From Acidilobus sp. 7A (GTDB lineage: Archaea > Thermoproteota > Thermoprotei_A > Sulfolobales > Acidilobaceae): a stretch of DNA of 64,000 nt. Each line of letters opens with the position of its first letter. Position 1 is the first letter of the stretch. This document shows, piece by piece, positions 8,601-17,478 of this stretch. The notes beneath the pieces are model-generated. The model had not been told where the DNA came from. It made no database searches and saw only the letters and a list, made by a program, of their open reading frames with translations. The stretch is from NCBI RefSeq assembly GCF_003431325.1, contig NZ_CP010515.1:620001-684000 (forward strand). Direction: 5' to 3'. A program made the translations under genes and the position numbers.

Positions 8601-9346
8601 TGTCTGCAAGGCCAACGGACCTTATGGTAAAGTGCATGGCGGGCTTTGTGGAGGACGGGGACTACGTCTATCACGGCCTCGACAGCGCCCTGCCGACGCT
8701 TGCTATGGCTTATGCCGCCAGGTACCTTGGGAGGCGGTTCACGTGGCACAGCGTGGCTGAGCCCTTCGAGCCCGACCCGTCTAAGGTTGTGCTCAGGCCC
8801 TCAACGGGGGACCCTTCAATGGAGCCGGAGCCCGTCGGCTTCTTCACCACCATAGACTCCTTTGACCTGGCCGCCAAGGGTCGCATGGACCTCATGTACT
8901 TCGGGGCGGCGCAAATTGATGAGAAGGGAAACGTAAACCTCACGGCCATAGGTAGCTACGAGAGGCCCAGGGTCAAGCTGCCTGGGGGCGCGGCCGCTGC
9001 TTATCTCTTCCCGCTCGTCAGGAAGATAGTTGTGTGGGCTAGGCACGAGCCCAGGGTGCTGGTCCCGAAGGTCGACTTCGTTACCGGCAGCGGCGAGGAG
9101 AGGCTCAGGAGGGGCCTGAAGCTTTACCTATGCACTAACAGGGCCCTCATAGAGTTCACTCAGCAGGGGCCCGTCCTCAGGGCCGTCTTCCACGGCTTCC
9201 CTTTCAAGGAGGTGCTGGAGTCAGCGTCCATGAGGATAACCGTGCCAGGGAGGGTTGACGTCATACCCCCGCTCAGCGAGGGGGAGCTGAAGGTCATCTC
9301 AGAGGCCGACCCCAGCGGGCTCAGGTACGAGGAGGGCTACGGTTAG
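8600..9346 (+). CDS. Family I CoA-transferase, subunit B
   Basis: Beta-subunit fold of family I CoA-transferases, with VYHGLDSALPTLAMAYAAR, YFGAAQIDEKGNVN and KLPGGAAAAYLFPL. The glutamate in SVAEPF sits where family members carry the CoA-linked catalytic glutamate, but that assignment is tentative. I place the start at the ATG at 8600. It overlaps the stop of subunit A by one base and is preceded by AGGAGGTGG. An upstream in-frame start at 8564 would read into subunit A. Tight coupling fits a 1:1 heteromer. Confidence 0.83.
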   Translation: MSARPTDLMVKCMAGFVEDGDYVYHGLDSALPTLAMAYAARYLGRRFTWHSVAEPFEPDPSKVVLRPSTGDPSMEPEPVGFFTTIDSFDLAAKGRMDLMYFGAAQIDEKGNVNLTAIGSYERPRVKLPGGAAAAYLFPLVRKIVVWARHEPRVLVPKVDFVTGSGEERLRRGLKLYLCTNRALIEFTQQGPVLRAVFHGFPFKEVLESASMRITVPGRVDVIPPLSEGELKVISEADPSGLRYEEGYG

Positions 9347-9370
9347 GGCCGCGAGGCGCTGCGTCATCGG

Positions 9371-10165
9371 CTAAGCCCTGAAGGTTGCCTCAAAGGAGAA
9401 CTGCCTGGTCTCCCCCGGCCCCACTACAGCGAGCCCTAGGCCATTATGGAAGGCGTCTGGGGCCCCGCTCATGGGCTCAAGGGCCACGGCCCCCTCAACC
9501 CCTGTGTAGACCTGGAAGAACTTCATATTATCACTTGATATGGAGACCAGTCCAAGGGGGCTCTCGAGCCTTATGCGGCCGCTCTGAACCAAGAAGCAGT
9601 CGTCGTAATCCCCGTCATCACCAAAGGCGTGGGGCAGTAGCCTGCCTGTCGGTATCTTGTTTACGCTCTCGCAGAGCACGACCTGGCCCTCAGGTATAAG
9701 CCTCCAGGGCTCGGCCACCCTGAAGTATGGGTGCCAGCCAACCACGAGCGGGGCCCTCCTTGGGCCCACGTTCACGAAGGTCGCCGTGGCCTTGAGGGAG
9801 CCAGAGACCTCATACTTGACCTTTACTAGGAGCTCAGTGGGGTACCCTGGGTGCCTCAGCCTAGCTGACAGCTCCACGCTCCTCTCATCCATGTCATCAA
9901 CGCTGAAGGCCTCGCTGAGCAGGAGGCCATGAATGGCGTGGCCCTCCTGGTTGCGGGGAAGCTCATAGGTGACATTGTCAAACTCGTAGGAGCCTCCCCT
10001 GACTCTGTTAGCGTAGGGGGCCAGGAAGGCCATGCCTGCCTTGGTCGGGCGTGACACGTCACCCCTGAGGAGCCACTCCCTGCCACCCACGTCATAAATA
10101 GCCGCTACATAGGCTCCGACCTCGTAAACCTCAACTACAAGGTTTCCGTCTGAGAGGGCCAGCAA
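9371..10165 (-). CDS. Aldose 1-epimerase (galactose mutarotase) family protein
   Basis: 264 aa with the mutarotase-fold signatures FLAPYANRVRGGSYEF, a substrate histidine in HAIHGLL (about 87-93), and VVGWHPYFRV near 140. Family members interconvert alpha and beta anomers of hexoses, or of phosphorylated hexoses in YeaD-like branches. The gene is convergent with the CoA-transferase operon, with only about 24 nt between stops, and starts as a single unit with a TATA-like GCTTATAAG region nearby. The sugar specificity is open. Confidence 0.82.
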   Translation of the reverse strand: MLALSDGNLVVEVYEVGAYVAAIYDVGGREWLLRGDVSRPTKAGMAFLAPYANRVRGGSYEFDNVTYELPRNQEGHAIHGLLLSEAFSVDDMDERSVELSARLRHPGYPTELLVKVKYEVSGSLKATATFVNVGPRRAPLVVGWHPYFRVAEPWRLIPEGQVVLCESVNKIPTGRLLPHAFGDDGDYDDCFLVQSGRIRLESPLGLVSISSDNMKFFQVYTGVEGAVALEPMSGAPDAFHNGLGLAVVGPGETRQFSFEATFRA

Positions 10166-10401
10166 GTCAGCTCACATGGTATCCTTATGGCAACGGGGCT
10201 TATAAGTGCAGGACCTTGGCTTTAAGCCACCTAAAGGGCCAGCAAAGGAGATTAAGCCCCTCGACCTTAAGGTCGCCTGGCGGATGAGGAGAACTTACCC
10301 GACCTACGTGATGACGAGGGCTAGGGTTACCGACGCCATAGAGCTCAAAGCCTCCGCCCTGCGCACTGAGCAAGGGCAGGAGCTTGCGACCAAGGAGGAT
10401 A

Positions 10402-11952
10402 ATGATTATTGATGGCTACAATGACGAGCCAGGAGGCCTTGGGGTGCCGCCGTATATAGATGTGTACGCCAGATACATGGCCGGCGCCGCGATCGACGCA
10501 AGTAAGGACGCCACAGTACATTACATAGCTGTCGACGAGCTGAGGGCGAGGCGTAACCCGGTTGACCTCCTAAGGCTCTACGACGCGGTGGTATTCATAG
10601 CTGGCGTCGTGGTTCCAGGTAAGTACATAGGCGGCAGGCCGGCGAGGGCGGAGGAGCTGGCCTCGTGGGCCTCGGCCCTTGAGGGCCCGCTCAAGGTGCT
10701 GGTGGGCCCGGCTGCTAGGTGGGGCATGGGGCCTGAGGGTGGCAGGGCCGCCTACCCGCCGTCCTTCTTTAAGACCCACGGCTTCGACGTTCTAGTAACT
10801 GGCGACCCGGAGGAGTACGTCCACGACCTAGTAATGTATGGCGAGGAGAGGGCCTCGCCGAGGCAGGTGAGGGAGAGCTACGACAAGGTTAACAGGTACG
10901 CTGTCCTCGGGGCCTGGATAGTGAGGTTTCACCCGAACCTTGGCAAGAACCTGGTGGCTGAGATAGAGACATATAGGGGCTGCGCGAGGTGGGTGAGCGG
11001 CGGCTGCTCCTTCTGTGTTGAGCCCCTAAGGGGGAGACCAATAGTCAGGGACCCGAAGTCCATAGCCCTTGAGGTGGAGGCCCTCTACAGGGCCGGCGTG
11101 AGGAACTTCAGGCTAGGCCGACAGGCTGACATACTGGTCTACGGCTCGTCGGGCCTTGGCTCGGAGGAGTGGCCTAAGCCGTCGTCCGAGGAGCTTGAGA
11201 GGCTTTTCAGGGGGGTGCGCTCGGCGGCCCCAGGCCTTGAGGTGCTTCACATAGACAACGTCAACCCTGGCACGATAGCCAGGTACCCCGAGGAGTCAAC
11301 AGAGGCCCTTAAGGTAATAGTTAAATATCATACGCCTGGCGACGTTGCAGCCCTTGGAGTGGAGAGCGTCGACCCGAAGGTCGTCAAGATAAATAACCTG
11401 AAGGTGACACTCGAGGACGCCATGAAGGCCGTCGAGGTCATAAACAAGGTAGGCTCCGAGAGGGGCTACAACGGCCTCCCAGAGCTGCTACCGGGGATAA
11501 ACTTCATACTGGGCCTTCCGGGCGAGAGGAGGGAGAGCTACAGGCTCAACAGGGAGTTCCTGGATGAGATACTCAGGCGAAGGCTTCTCGTGAGGAGGGT
11601 CAACGTCAGGAAGCTGCTGGCGCTCCCAACTACAAGGGTCTTCATGATGGACTGGGGGGTCGACAGGAAGCTCGAGGCTGAGGCTAAGTCATTCACCTAC
11701 TTTGTCAGGCACGTCTTTGACAGGCGCGAGCTCTCCTGGGTGGCCCCGAAGGGCACCGTGCTTAAGGGGCTATGGGTCGAGGAGTGTGAGCACGGCTACT
11801 GCTACGCAAGGCAGGCTGGCAGCTATCCGCTCATGGTAATGATAAGGGGCTCCTTCCCCAAACTTCAGTACATAGAGTCAGTCAGGGTTGAGGGCGTGCA
11901 CTCCTCAAGGGCTGTCGAGGGTTTAGTGGAGTCGATAAGCCCTGGTAGCTAG
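10402..11952 (+). CDS. Radical SAM protein with N-terminal cobalamin-binding-like domain
   Basis: About 516 aa. The first 170 residues resemble a Rossmann domain (MIIDGYNDEPGG...). The radical SAM core follows with a CARWVSGGCSFC cluster, that is C-x7-C-x2-C, the wider first spacing seen in several archaeal radical SAM families. Later motifs include LGVESVDPKV and FILGLPGE. The C-terminal part resembles a TRAM-like beta domain. I place the start at ATG 10402, preceded by AAGGAGG, rather than the TTG at 10384. The reaction is unknown; tRNA modification is possible given the MiaB-like layout. The stop overlaps the pseudogene on the other strand. Confidence 0.78.
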   Translation: MIIDGYNDEPGGLGVPPYIDVYARYMAGAAIDASKDATVHYIAVDELRARRNPVDLLRLYDAVVFIAGVVVPGKYIGGRPARAEELASWASALEGPLKVLVGPAARWGMGPEGGRAAYPPSFFKTHGFDVLVTGDPEEYVHDLVMYGEERASPRQVRESYDKVNRYAVLGAWIVRFHPNLGKNLVAEIETYRGCARWVSGGCSFCVEPLRGRPIVRDPKSIALEVEALYRAGVRNFRLGRQADILVYGSSGLGSEEWPKPSSEELERLFRGVRSAAPGLEVLHIDNVNPGTIARYPEESTEALKVIVKYHTPGDVAALGVESVDPKVVKINNLKVTLEDAMKAVEVINKVGSERGYNGLPELLPGINFILGLPGERRESYRLNREFLDEILRRRLLVRRVNVRKLLALPTTRVFMMDWGVDRKLEAEAKSFTYFVRHVFDRRELSWVAPKGTVLKGLWVEECEHGYCYARQAGSYPLMVMIRGSFPKLQYIESVRVEGVHSSRAVEGLVESISPGS

Positions 11953-12387
11953 CCTTGGGGGAATTCAAGCTCAAGTTCATAGGAGAGAACCCTGAGCAGG
12001 AGGACTGCGGTGAAGCTGGTGACAGGGGCGTATGTCCTGGAGAGCTCCTCTGTGAAGTAGTAGACCATGCTGCCCACCGCCGTGACTGTGCGTAAATCTC
12101 CCTCTTCAGAACCATGAGGACCTTGCCAACAGGCACGTCCCTGAGGGCGCCGCCCGTGCTCACAAGCGTTGCAATTATAGCGACGGCTATTACGTTAAGG
12201 CCCTTGGATGCGGCTAGGTACGCTCCAAAGATAGCAAAGTCCGCTAGGCCTGTTGGCATCAGATATGAAGAGGGCCTTGGCTATAGAGGGCACCTGCGAC
12301 GCTCTTCCTCACGCCCTTGAAGGAGCCTGAAGCCGAGAAGCGCACGATACCCATGTAGTTAAGCGCGTCGAACAGCGTGGGCTCCAT
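11949..12387 (-). pseudogene. Decayed UPF0126/TRIC-type membrane protein gene with internal deletion and frameshifts
   Basis: Three pieces in different frames line up with one UPF0126 gene. The first, from ATG 12387, encodes MEPTLFDALNYMGIV...GSFKGVRKS, the first glycine-rich repeat, and runs into a stop near 12260. The second, in another frame, encodes LADFAIFGAYLAASKGL and VSTGGALRDVPVGK, the second repeat. Near 12090 the frame shifts again into TVTAVGSMVYYF and ends ELEFPQG at a TAG at 11949-11951. Residues normally lying between repeat one and repeat two are missing. The family forms trimeric cation channels. The gene looks inactive, although a sequencing error could explain one of the shifts. 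Confidence 0.75.
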
Positions 12388-12487
12388 GGTTGGTCCCGCG
12401 CTGTTGAGCCGAAGCGTTTTGTACTTCAAGCGATAGGCCAAGCTATATTTAACTTTTGCCGATAATCACTATATAGGGTACAGAGCT

Positions 12488-13558
12488 TTGAAAAGCGACG
12501 ACGGAAGCTCCAACTCAAGCGGCTTCGTCGTTAAGAGAAAGGTGCAGGTGACGGGTGGCTCCACATATATAGTCTCTATTCCTAAGGAGTGGGCTAAGCT
12601 GCTCAATATAGATAGGGGGGCTGAGGTCCTCCTCGAGCTCAACCCCGAGGGCTGGATAAGGCTCAGGGCCTCAGACGCCGCGCCCAACAGGTCTGAGAGG
12701 GTGGCCCAGATTACAATAAGCCCTAACACAAGCGACGCCACCCTCTCAATGGAAGTTATATCAGCTTACCTGACGGGCTACGACACCATAGTGCTTAGGT
12801 TCAGCCCTGACGCCTCCGAGGTTGCCGAGAAGGTTGCCAACTTCGTTAGGACCAAGGCCATAGGGCTTGAGCTGCTTGAGGAATCCTACGACCAACTAAT
12901 ACTTAAGGCCGTCGTCGACCTCACGTCAATATCAGCCCGCATGGTCGTGGAGAACATGATCAAGGTGGTCAAGTCAATGATAGAGGACCTCTCAGACGTA
13001 GTCGAAGGTCTCAAGCAGAGGGGGCTCCTAGAGACCGTGGTCAGGCGCGATGACATAGTTGACAAGCTGTACCTCTACATATACAAGCAGCTCAACCTGG
13101 CCCTCCAGGGCCTCATGAGCCCCAAGGAACTTGGGATGAACACTCTTGCAGAGAGCATTAACATATTCACTCTTGTCAAGAGCCTCGAGCGCATAGCTGA
13201 CCAGGTAGTGTCCATAGCACAGTGGCTCCTTGACTATGACAAGCAACTGCCACCTGACGTCAGGCAGCTGTTCGACAAGGTCAAGGGAAGCGTAATGCGC
13301 TCCATCGACCTTGCCAGCACGCTCTCCCGCGAGCAGGCGGTCACCATGTATGAGTCACTGCATGAGGAGGCCCTCTGGGTGGCCGAGCTCTACTCTAAGG
13401 CCAGGGCCTCGGGGTGCGCTAACGAGTGCTACCCCGTCTTTGACGGGGCTAGGAGGATGTTAGCCCATACAATAGACCTCCTTGAGGCTATTATGGGCCT
13501 GAACTTCCTTAAGGGCCTAGAGGCCCAGGTCCTTCAGGGCGCAGCTAATGGACCTTAG
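12488..13558 (+). CDS. AbrB-PhoU family regulator (phosphate-uptake regulator type)
   Basis: 356 aa from a TTG. Residues about 12-60 form a SpoVT/AbrB DNA-binding swapped hairpin (KVQVTGGSTYIVSIPKEWA...). The remainder is a PhoU-like helical repeat region (about 180-340). Archaeal proteins of this layout are annotated as phosphate-uptake regulators; no Pst transporter is visible in the window. Two TATA-like boxes, TATATTTAA at about 12444 and TATATAGG at about 12470, sit just upstream, so transcription probably starts a few bases before the TTG. Confidence 0.82.
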   Translation: MKSDDGSSNSSGFVVKRKVQVTGGSTYIVSIPKEWAKLLNIDRGAEVLLELNPEGWIRLRASDAAPNRSERVAQITISPNTSDATLSMEVISAYLTGYDTIVLRFSPDASEVAEKVANFVRTKAIGLELLEESYDQLILKAVVDLTSISARMVVENMIKVVKSMIEDLSDVVEGLKQRGLLETVVRRDDIVDKLYLYIYKQLNLALQGLMSPKELGMNTLAESINIFTLVKSLERIADQVVSIAQWLLDYDKQLPPDVRQLFDKVKGSVMRSIDLASTLSREQAVTMYESLHEEALWVAELYSKARASGCANECYPVFDGARRMLAHTIDLLEAIMGLNFLKGLEAQVLQGAANGP

Positions 13559-13594
13559 AGAGCCTCAGATATGCGTCTAGGCCTGTACAAAAGC

Positions 13595-13935
13595 GGTGAA
13601 CTGCCCCGCCCGTGAGGGCGGGGCACCCCCACCTCGCGGTGATGACCTCCTGCCTCCCAGGGCGGCCTCGATCCCCCTCACCCACAGAGGAGGCTCCATC
13701 GGGCGGAGCCGCCTCTGTGGCGCCCCGCGCGGAGGAGGGGTTGCGGAGGCTGCCCTCCGCAGGCGTAAGTTCCCCCAGTCCAGAGGGCGCGGCCTCAGCC
13801 CTTACAGCCAGAGGTCTGCACATGTCTCTTCTATAATTTATGAATAGTTTATGATTGATAACTATTAAAAAGGTTTCTATAAGGGGGCTATCAATCCCCC
13901 ACCTCACGGAGGGGGACTTTCGCCCCCTTAGCCCC
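13595..13935 (-). ncRNA. Gene-free hairpin-rich segment; candidate structured RNA or IS605-family right-end remnant
   Basis: This stretch holds no convincing gene but several strong hairpins. They are an 8-bp GC stem with loop CGTGAG at about 13602-13623, a 16-bp stem with one mismatch at 13682-13720 (CCACAGAGG... with a 7-nt loop), a GCGGAG/CTCCGC stem near 13753-13770, and nested G/C stems at 13883-13935. An AT-rich TATA-like block at about 13832-13875 could drive minus-strand transcription into the first three. A segment near 13642-13665 resembles the TnpB right end (AGGAGGTCA after a GC hairpin). I read it as an element remnant or orphan guide-like RNA; neither is proven. Confidence 0.4.
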
Positions 13936-13967
13936 TCATAAAGTTAAAAGCCAAGCTCTACGCGTTC

Positions 13968-14180
13968 CGTTGTCCCTAGGTGCTCATCCTCATCAATTTA
14001 CGTTCATTCGTTGCGCCTAGGGACCTCCACCTCTTGCCGCGGGGCCCGCTGCCCCCGCGGCGTTCATGGGCGGCCGTCGGGCCCAGCGGCGCGGGGCTCC
14101 CGCCTGAGGGCCGCCTCTCCCGGGCCCTCTCGCTGCAGGGCGGATCATGGGGTCCAAGCCCTACAGACATTCGCAAACCA
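13968..14180. other. Second gene-free structured segment upstream of gatC
   Basis: Two strong inverted repeats dominate. A 12-bp stem with one G-U-type mismatch (GTCCCTAGG...CCTAGGGAC) spans about 13971-14024, with a roughly 30-nt AT-richer loop. A perfect 9-bp GC stem (GCCGCGGGG...CCCCGCGGC) lies at about 14037-14062. The rest is very GC-rich up to the gatC promoter. Short open frames on both strands look like chance. I could not match it to SRP RNA, RNase P RNA or a tRNA. It could be a further mobile-element remnant or an unknown RNA. Confidence 0.35.
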
Positions 14181-14214
14181 TTTAAACTTGCAGTCAGTTC
14201 TGCAATAGTCTGAG

Positions 14215-14520
14215 GTGTTAAGTAACTTTGGGGAATGTGAGGACAGGGACTTTGAAGAGCTCATCCGCCTTCTGAAGCTCTCCAGGCTGTCCTTTGATAA
14301 GGGCGAGCTAGAGGGCCTTTGCAACGATATAAAGAATGTGAGGGCCCTGCTCTTGAGGGTCTCCAAGTACAAGGACCTTAGGGTGGACCCCCTCTACAAC
14401 GTCTGGGACAAGACGCTGAACCCCCCTGACGAGGTCGCAGAGAGGCGCGTCGAGATATCGTGGCTTAGCGACGACCGCTTGAAGAACAACATGGTCAAGG
14501 TGCCGTGGAGGGGTGGCTAG
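14215..14520 (+). CDS. gatC: Amidotransferase GatC subunit
   Basis: 101 aa from a GTG. Sequence similarity in this family is low. The call rests on size, the helical N-terminus (FEELIRLLKLSRLSFDKGELEGL), the proline/aspartate-rich C-terminal part (VDPLYNVWDKTLNPPDEV) that wraps GatA in known structures, and the position directly before gatA. A TATA-like ATTTAAAC at about 14179-14186 fits leaderless initiation. The stop overlaps the gatA start, so the three gat genes form one operon. Confidence 0.82.
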   Translation: MLSNFGECEDRDFEELIRLLKLSRLSFDKGELEGLCNDIKNVRALLLRVSKYKDLRVDPLYNVWDKTLNPPDEVAERRVEISWLSDDRLKNNMVKVPWRGG

Positions 14521-15961
14521 AGTGAGGAGGGCCACAGCGAGTGCCGTGCTTGAGGGCATCTTTAGCGGCTCACTCTCGCCAGAGGAGCACGTCATGGAGA
14601 TCTATGATAACATAAAGAAGTGGGAGCCTAAGGTTAAGGGCTTCATAACCCTGCTTGACGAGGAGGCCGTGCTGAGGAGGGCCAAGGAGGTGGAGTCGCT
14701 TCTCAAGGATGGAAAGAGGCCTCCCCTGGCTGGGCTCGTGGTTGCAGTTAAGGATAACATATCGACCAAGTTCGCGCCGACCACCGCTGGCTCCAGGATG
14801 CTCTCAGGCTACGTGCCGCCCTTCAACGCCACGACCGTTGAGAGGCTGCTCGCGGCAGGGGCCATAATAATAGGGAAGACGAACATGGACGAGTTTGCCA
14901 TGGGCAGCACGACGGAGCTCAGCGCCTTCTGGCCGACCCACAACCCCTGGGACCTTGAGAGGGTGCCGGGTGGGAGCAGCGGCGGCTCAGCCGCGGTGCT
15001 AGCTTATGGAGGGGCTGACCTTGCACTCGGCAGCGACACGGGCGGCTCCGTCAGGCTTCCGGCGGCCTATACAGCCACCGTTGGCCTTAAGCCGACATAT
15101 GGGCTGGTCAGCAGGTACGGCCTGATACCCTACGCCAACAGCCTTGAGCAGATAAGCCCCATGGCAAGGTCCGTCAAGGATGTGGCCATGTTGCTAGACG
15201 TCGTATCTGGCCATGACCCATTCGACGCTACAACGCTTAACGTGGGTCCTACTAGGACCTCCTCAGTGGCCCCTGAGGACCCGTCGAAGCTGAGCATTTG
15301 TGTGCCTCACGAGATGATAGACGGCTCAGACCCGCCGGTCAGGTCTACAATATTGAAGCTGTTGGACAGGCTTGAGGCTGAGGGCGTGAAGGTAAGCTAT
15401 GATGCCTCCCTCCCCTCAGCCCCGGACGCGCTGCCAGTTTACTACACGATAGCCCTTGCAGAGGCCGCCAGCAACTTAGCCAGGTACGACGGCAAGCTAT
15501 ACCCATTCGTGGTCTTAAGGCCTAACTATACCGAGACTGTGACCTCGACGCGCTCGGAGGGCTTTGGAAGGGAGGTAAAGAGGAGGATACTGCTCGGCGT
15601 CATGGCACTCAGCGAGGGCTACCGTGACGAGTTCTATGTGGCGGCCGCCAAGGGGAGGAGGATCATAAGGGACGAGGTGTTGGGCATGACAAAGAAATGC
15701 ATCATAGCTGGGGCCGTGAGTCCCGCGCCGCCCCCAAGGCTTGGGGAGAGGATAAGCGATCCGCTTAAGCTGTACGCCCTTGACGTCTATACAGTCATAG
15801 CTAACCTCGCCGGCGTTCCATCACTTGCTGTGCCGGCCGGCTTCTATGATGGGCTGCCTCTCGGGGTGCAGTTTATGGCGAGCCCCCTTGAGGAGGGGAA
15901 GCTCATGGCCCTGGGTCAGCTCGTCGAGGATGTCACAGGCCTAAGGGGTGTGATGGCATGA
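14513..15961 (+). CDS. gatA: Asp-tRNA(Asn)/Glu-tRNA(Gln) amidotransferase subunit A
   Basis: 482 aa amidase-signature protein. The Lys-cisSer-Ser triad is visible: K in VAVKDNIS, the GGSSGGSAA loop and the nucleophile region GSDTGGSVR. It releases ammonia from glutamine for GatB. The GTG start overlaps the gatC stop by 8 nt, and its own stop overlaps the gatB start (ATGA). In archaea GatCAB generally makes Asn-tRNA(Asn), while GatDE makes Gln-tRNA; no GatDE is in this window. Confidence 0.95.
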   Translation: MARVRRATASAVLEGIFSGSLSPEEHVMEIYDNIKKWEPKVKGFITLLDEEAVLRRAKEVESLLKDGKRPPLAGLVVAVKDNISTKFAPTTAGSRMLSGYVPPFNATTVERLLAAGAIIIGKTNMDEFAMGSTTELSAFWPTHNPWDLERVPGGSSGGSAAVLAYGGADLALGSDTGGSVRLPAAYTATVGLKPTYGLVSRYGLIPYANSLEQISPMARSVKDVAMLLDVVSGHDPFDATTLNVGPTRTSSVAPEDPSKLSICVPHEMIDGSDPPVRSTILKLLDRLEAEGVKVSYDASLPSAPDALPVYYTIALAEAASNLARYDGKLYPFVVLRPNYTETVTSTRSEGFGREVKRRILLGVMALSEGYRDEFYVAAAKGRRIIRDEVLGMTKKCIIAGAVSPAPPPRLGERISDPLKLYALDVYTVIANLAGVPSLAVPAGFYDGLPLGVQFMASPLEEGKLMALGQLVEDVTGLRGVMA

Positions 15962-17445
15962 GTCACCACATGATAGGCCTTGAAGTCCACGTCCAGATGA
16001 CAGAGACCGGCACGAAACTGTTCTGCGACTGCAGGTCAAACTACAGGGGCATGGAGCCCAACACTAACGTGTGCCCCGTTTGCCTTGGCCTTCCTGGAGC
16101 TCTGCCAGTGCCGAGGCGCCGCCCCCTGGTCTTCGCCACGGCCCTCTCAATGCTGATGGTCTGCGAGACGCCGCCGGCGATGATATTCACTAGGAAGCAC
16201 TACTTTTACCCGGACCTGCCAAAGGACTACCAGATAACTCAATACCAGGGCGGCGGAGGGGCCCCCGTCTGCCTAGGGGGCAGGGCGAGGTACTACGACC
16301 CGGACACCGACGAGTGGCGCGAGGTCAGGATAAGGAGGATCAACGTCGAGGAGGACCCAGGTAGGACGGAGTACGAGGGCTCTATAACCTCAAGCGAGGC
16401 GGCCTACGTTGACTATAACAGGAGCGGCGTGCCCCTGGTAGAGGTCGTCACAGAGCCTGAGCTGAGGAGCCCGAGAGACGCCAGGAGGTTCGTGGAGTAT
16501 CTGCTCCTGATGATGGAGTACATAGGGGCCACGAACCCACGCCTTGAGGGCGCCTTCAGGGTTGACGCCAACATAAGCGTCAGGGGTGGCGAGAGGGTCG
16601 AGGTGAAGAACATAGGTAGCACTGTTGACCTCGAGAGGGCTATAAAGTACGAGCTGTTCAGGCAGGAGAAGCTGATATCGCAGGGCGGCGCTGTTGAAAG
16701 GGAGACCAGGGGCTGGGACCCCGCTAGGAGGCTGACGAAGCCCCAGAGGTCGAAGGAGACGGAGGAGGAGTACCTTTACTTCCCTGAGCCAGACATACCG
16801 CCAATATCAATGAAGGAGCTAGTTATTGAGGCGGCACCGCTGACTCTGAGGGACCCAGCCAAGTACATGGACGTCATAACTGCAAGGGGCATTCCTAGGA
16901 GGCAGGCATGGAGCATAGTGCTCTATAGGCCAGCCCTGAGCCTTTACCTCAAGTCCCTCGACAAGGGTGCGGACCCCCTGTTGGCAGCCAGGATGATAGC
17001 GGTGGACCTTAAGGGGCTCCTGAAGAAGCTCAACGCAGATCTTTATGGTGCCAGCTCGTGGCCATCCCCTGACGTCATAGCTGGGCTGACGAGGCTTGTG
17101 AGGTCAGGCGATTACAGCTACGATGAAATTAAGTACAACTCACTACCCAAGCTCGCCCTAAACCCAAGCGCCTCGCTGAGCGACGTCCTGCCCCCCAGGT
17201 CAAACAACATTGAGGACGCTGTGGAGGTCGTGATAGCCAGGGAGAGGAAGGCAGTGAGCGACTTCATCAACGGCAAGCCTGAGGCCCTCGACTACCTGGT
17301 TGGGTCAGTGCTGAAGATGAGGAGAGGCTATGCCGTCGATCCGAAGCTGGTCCGCAAGGTCCTATTGTCACGTCTTACAGGAGCTCAGGACGGCCACAGC
17401 AACGGGGGCGACGGCGCGGACAGCACTGCTAATAGTAGAAGTTAA
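15958..17445 (+). CDS. gatB: Asp-tRNA(Asn)/Glu-tRNA(Gln) amidotransferase subunit B
   Basis: 495 aa. The N-terminal GLEVHVQ motif and a zinc site formed by CDC (about 22-24) and CPVCLG (about 40-45) mark the GatB kinase/transamidation core. A Yqey-like tail domain follows. The protein phosphorylates the misacylated aspartate or glutamate on tRNA and amidates it with ammonia from GatA. The last 20 residues (SNGGDGADSTANSRS) are a low-complexity tail. ATGA coupling to gatA indicates co-translation. Confidence 0.95.
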   Translation: MSHHMIGLEVHVQMTETGTKLFCDCRSNYRGMEPNTNVCPVCLGLPGALPVPRRRPLVFATALSMLMVCETPPAMIFTRKHYFYPDLPKDYQITQYQGGGGAPVCLGGRARYYDPDTDEWREVRIRRINVEEDPGRTEYEGSITSSEAAYVDYNRSGVPLVEVVTEPELRSPRDARRFVEYLLLMMEYIGATNPRLEGAFRVDANISVRGGERVEVKNIGSTVDLERAIKYELFRQEKLISQGGAVERETRGWDPARRLTKPQRSKETEEEYLYFPEPDIPPISMKELVIEAAPLTLRDPAKYMDVITARGIPRRQAWSIVLYRPALSLYLKSLDKGADPLLAARMIAVDLKGLLKKLNADLYGASSWPSPDVIAGLTRLVRSGDYSYDEIKYNSLPKLALNPSASLSDVLPPRSNNIEDAVEVVIARERKAVSDFINGKPEALDYLVGSVLKMRRGYAVDPKLVRKVLLSRLTGAQDGHSNGGDGADSTANSRS

Positions 17446-17478
17446 AGCTTTGCCCTGGACCCCTCTCTGGGATGTCAA

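Noticed and set aside
10206-10412. 68-codon ORF and a C/D-box-like pattern (GTGATGA at 10308, CTGA at 10366) before the radical SAM gene
   Set aside because: The ORF start overlaps a TATA-like box and has no recognisable product. The C/D pattern has a poor inner C' box and no closing stem.
10402-11952. B12-dependent methyltransferase reading of the radical SAM gene
   Set aside because: No conserved cobalamin-binding DxHxxG motif is visible in the N-terminal domain, so I kept the general call.
13545-13907. 120-codon minus-strand ORF across the hairpin-rich gap
   Set aside because: It is GC-rich, low in complexity and has no homology I recognise; it runs through several strong hairpins, so it is probably a chance frame or an element tail.
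13880-13935. Possible RNase P RNA fragment (GAAAGTCC on the minus strand)
   Set aside because: The shared bases form a simple hairpin loop and no other conserved RNase P segments are found nearby.
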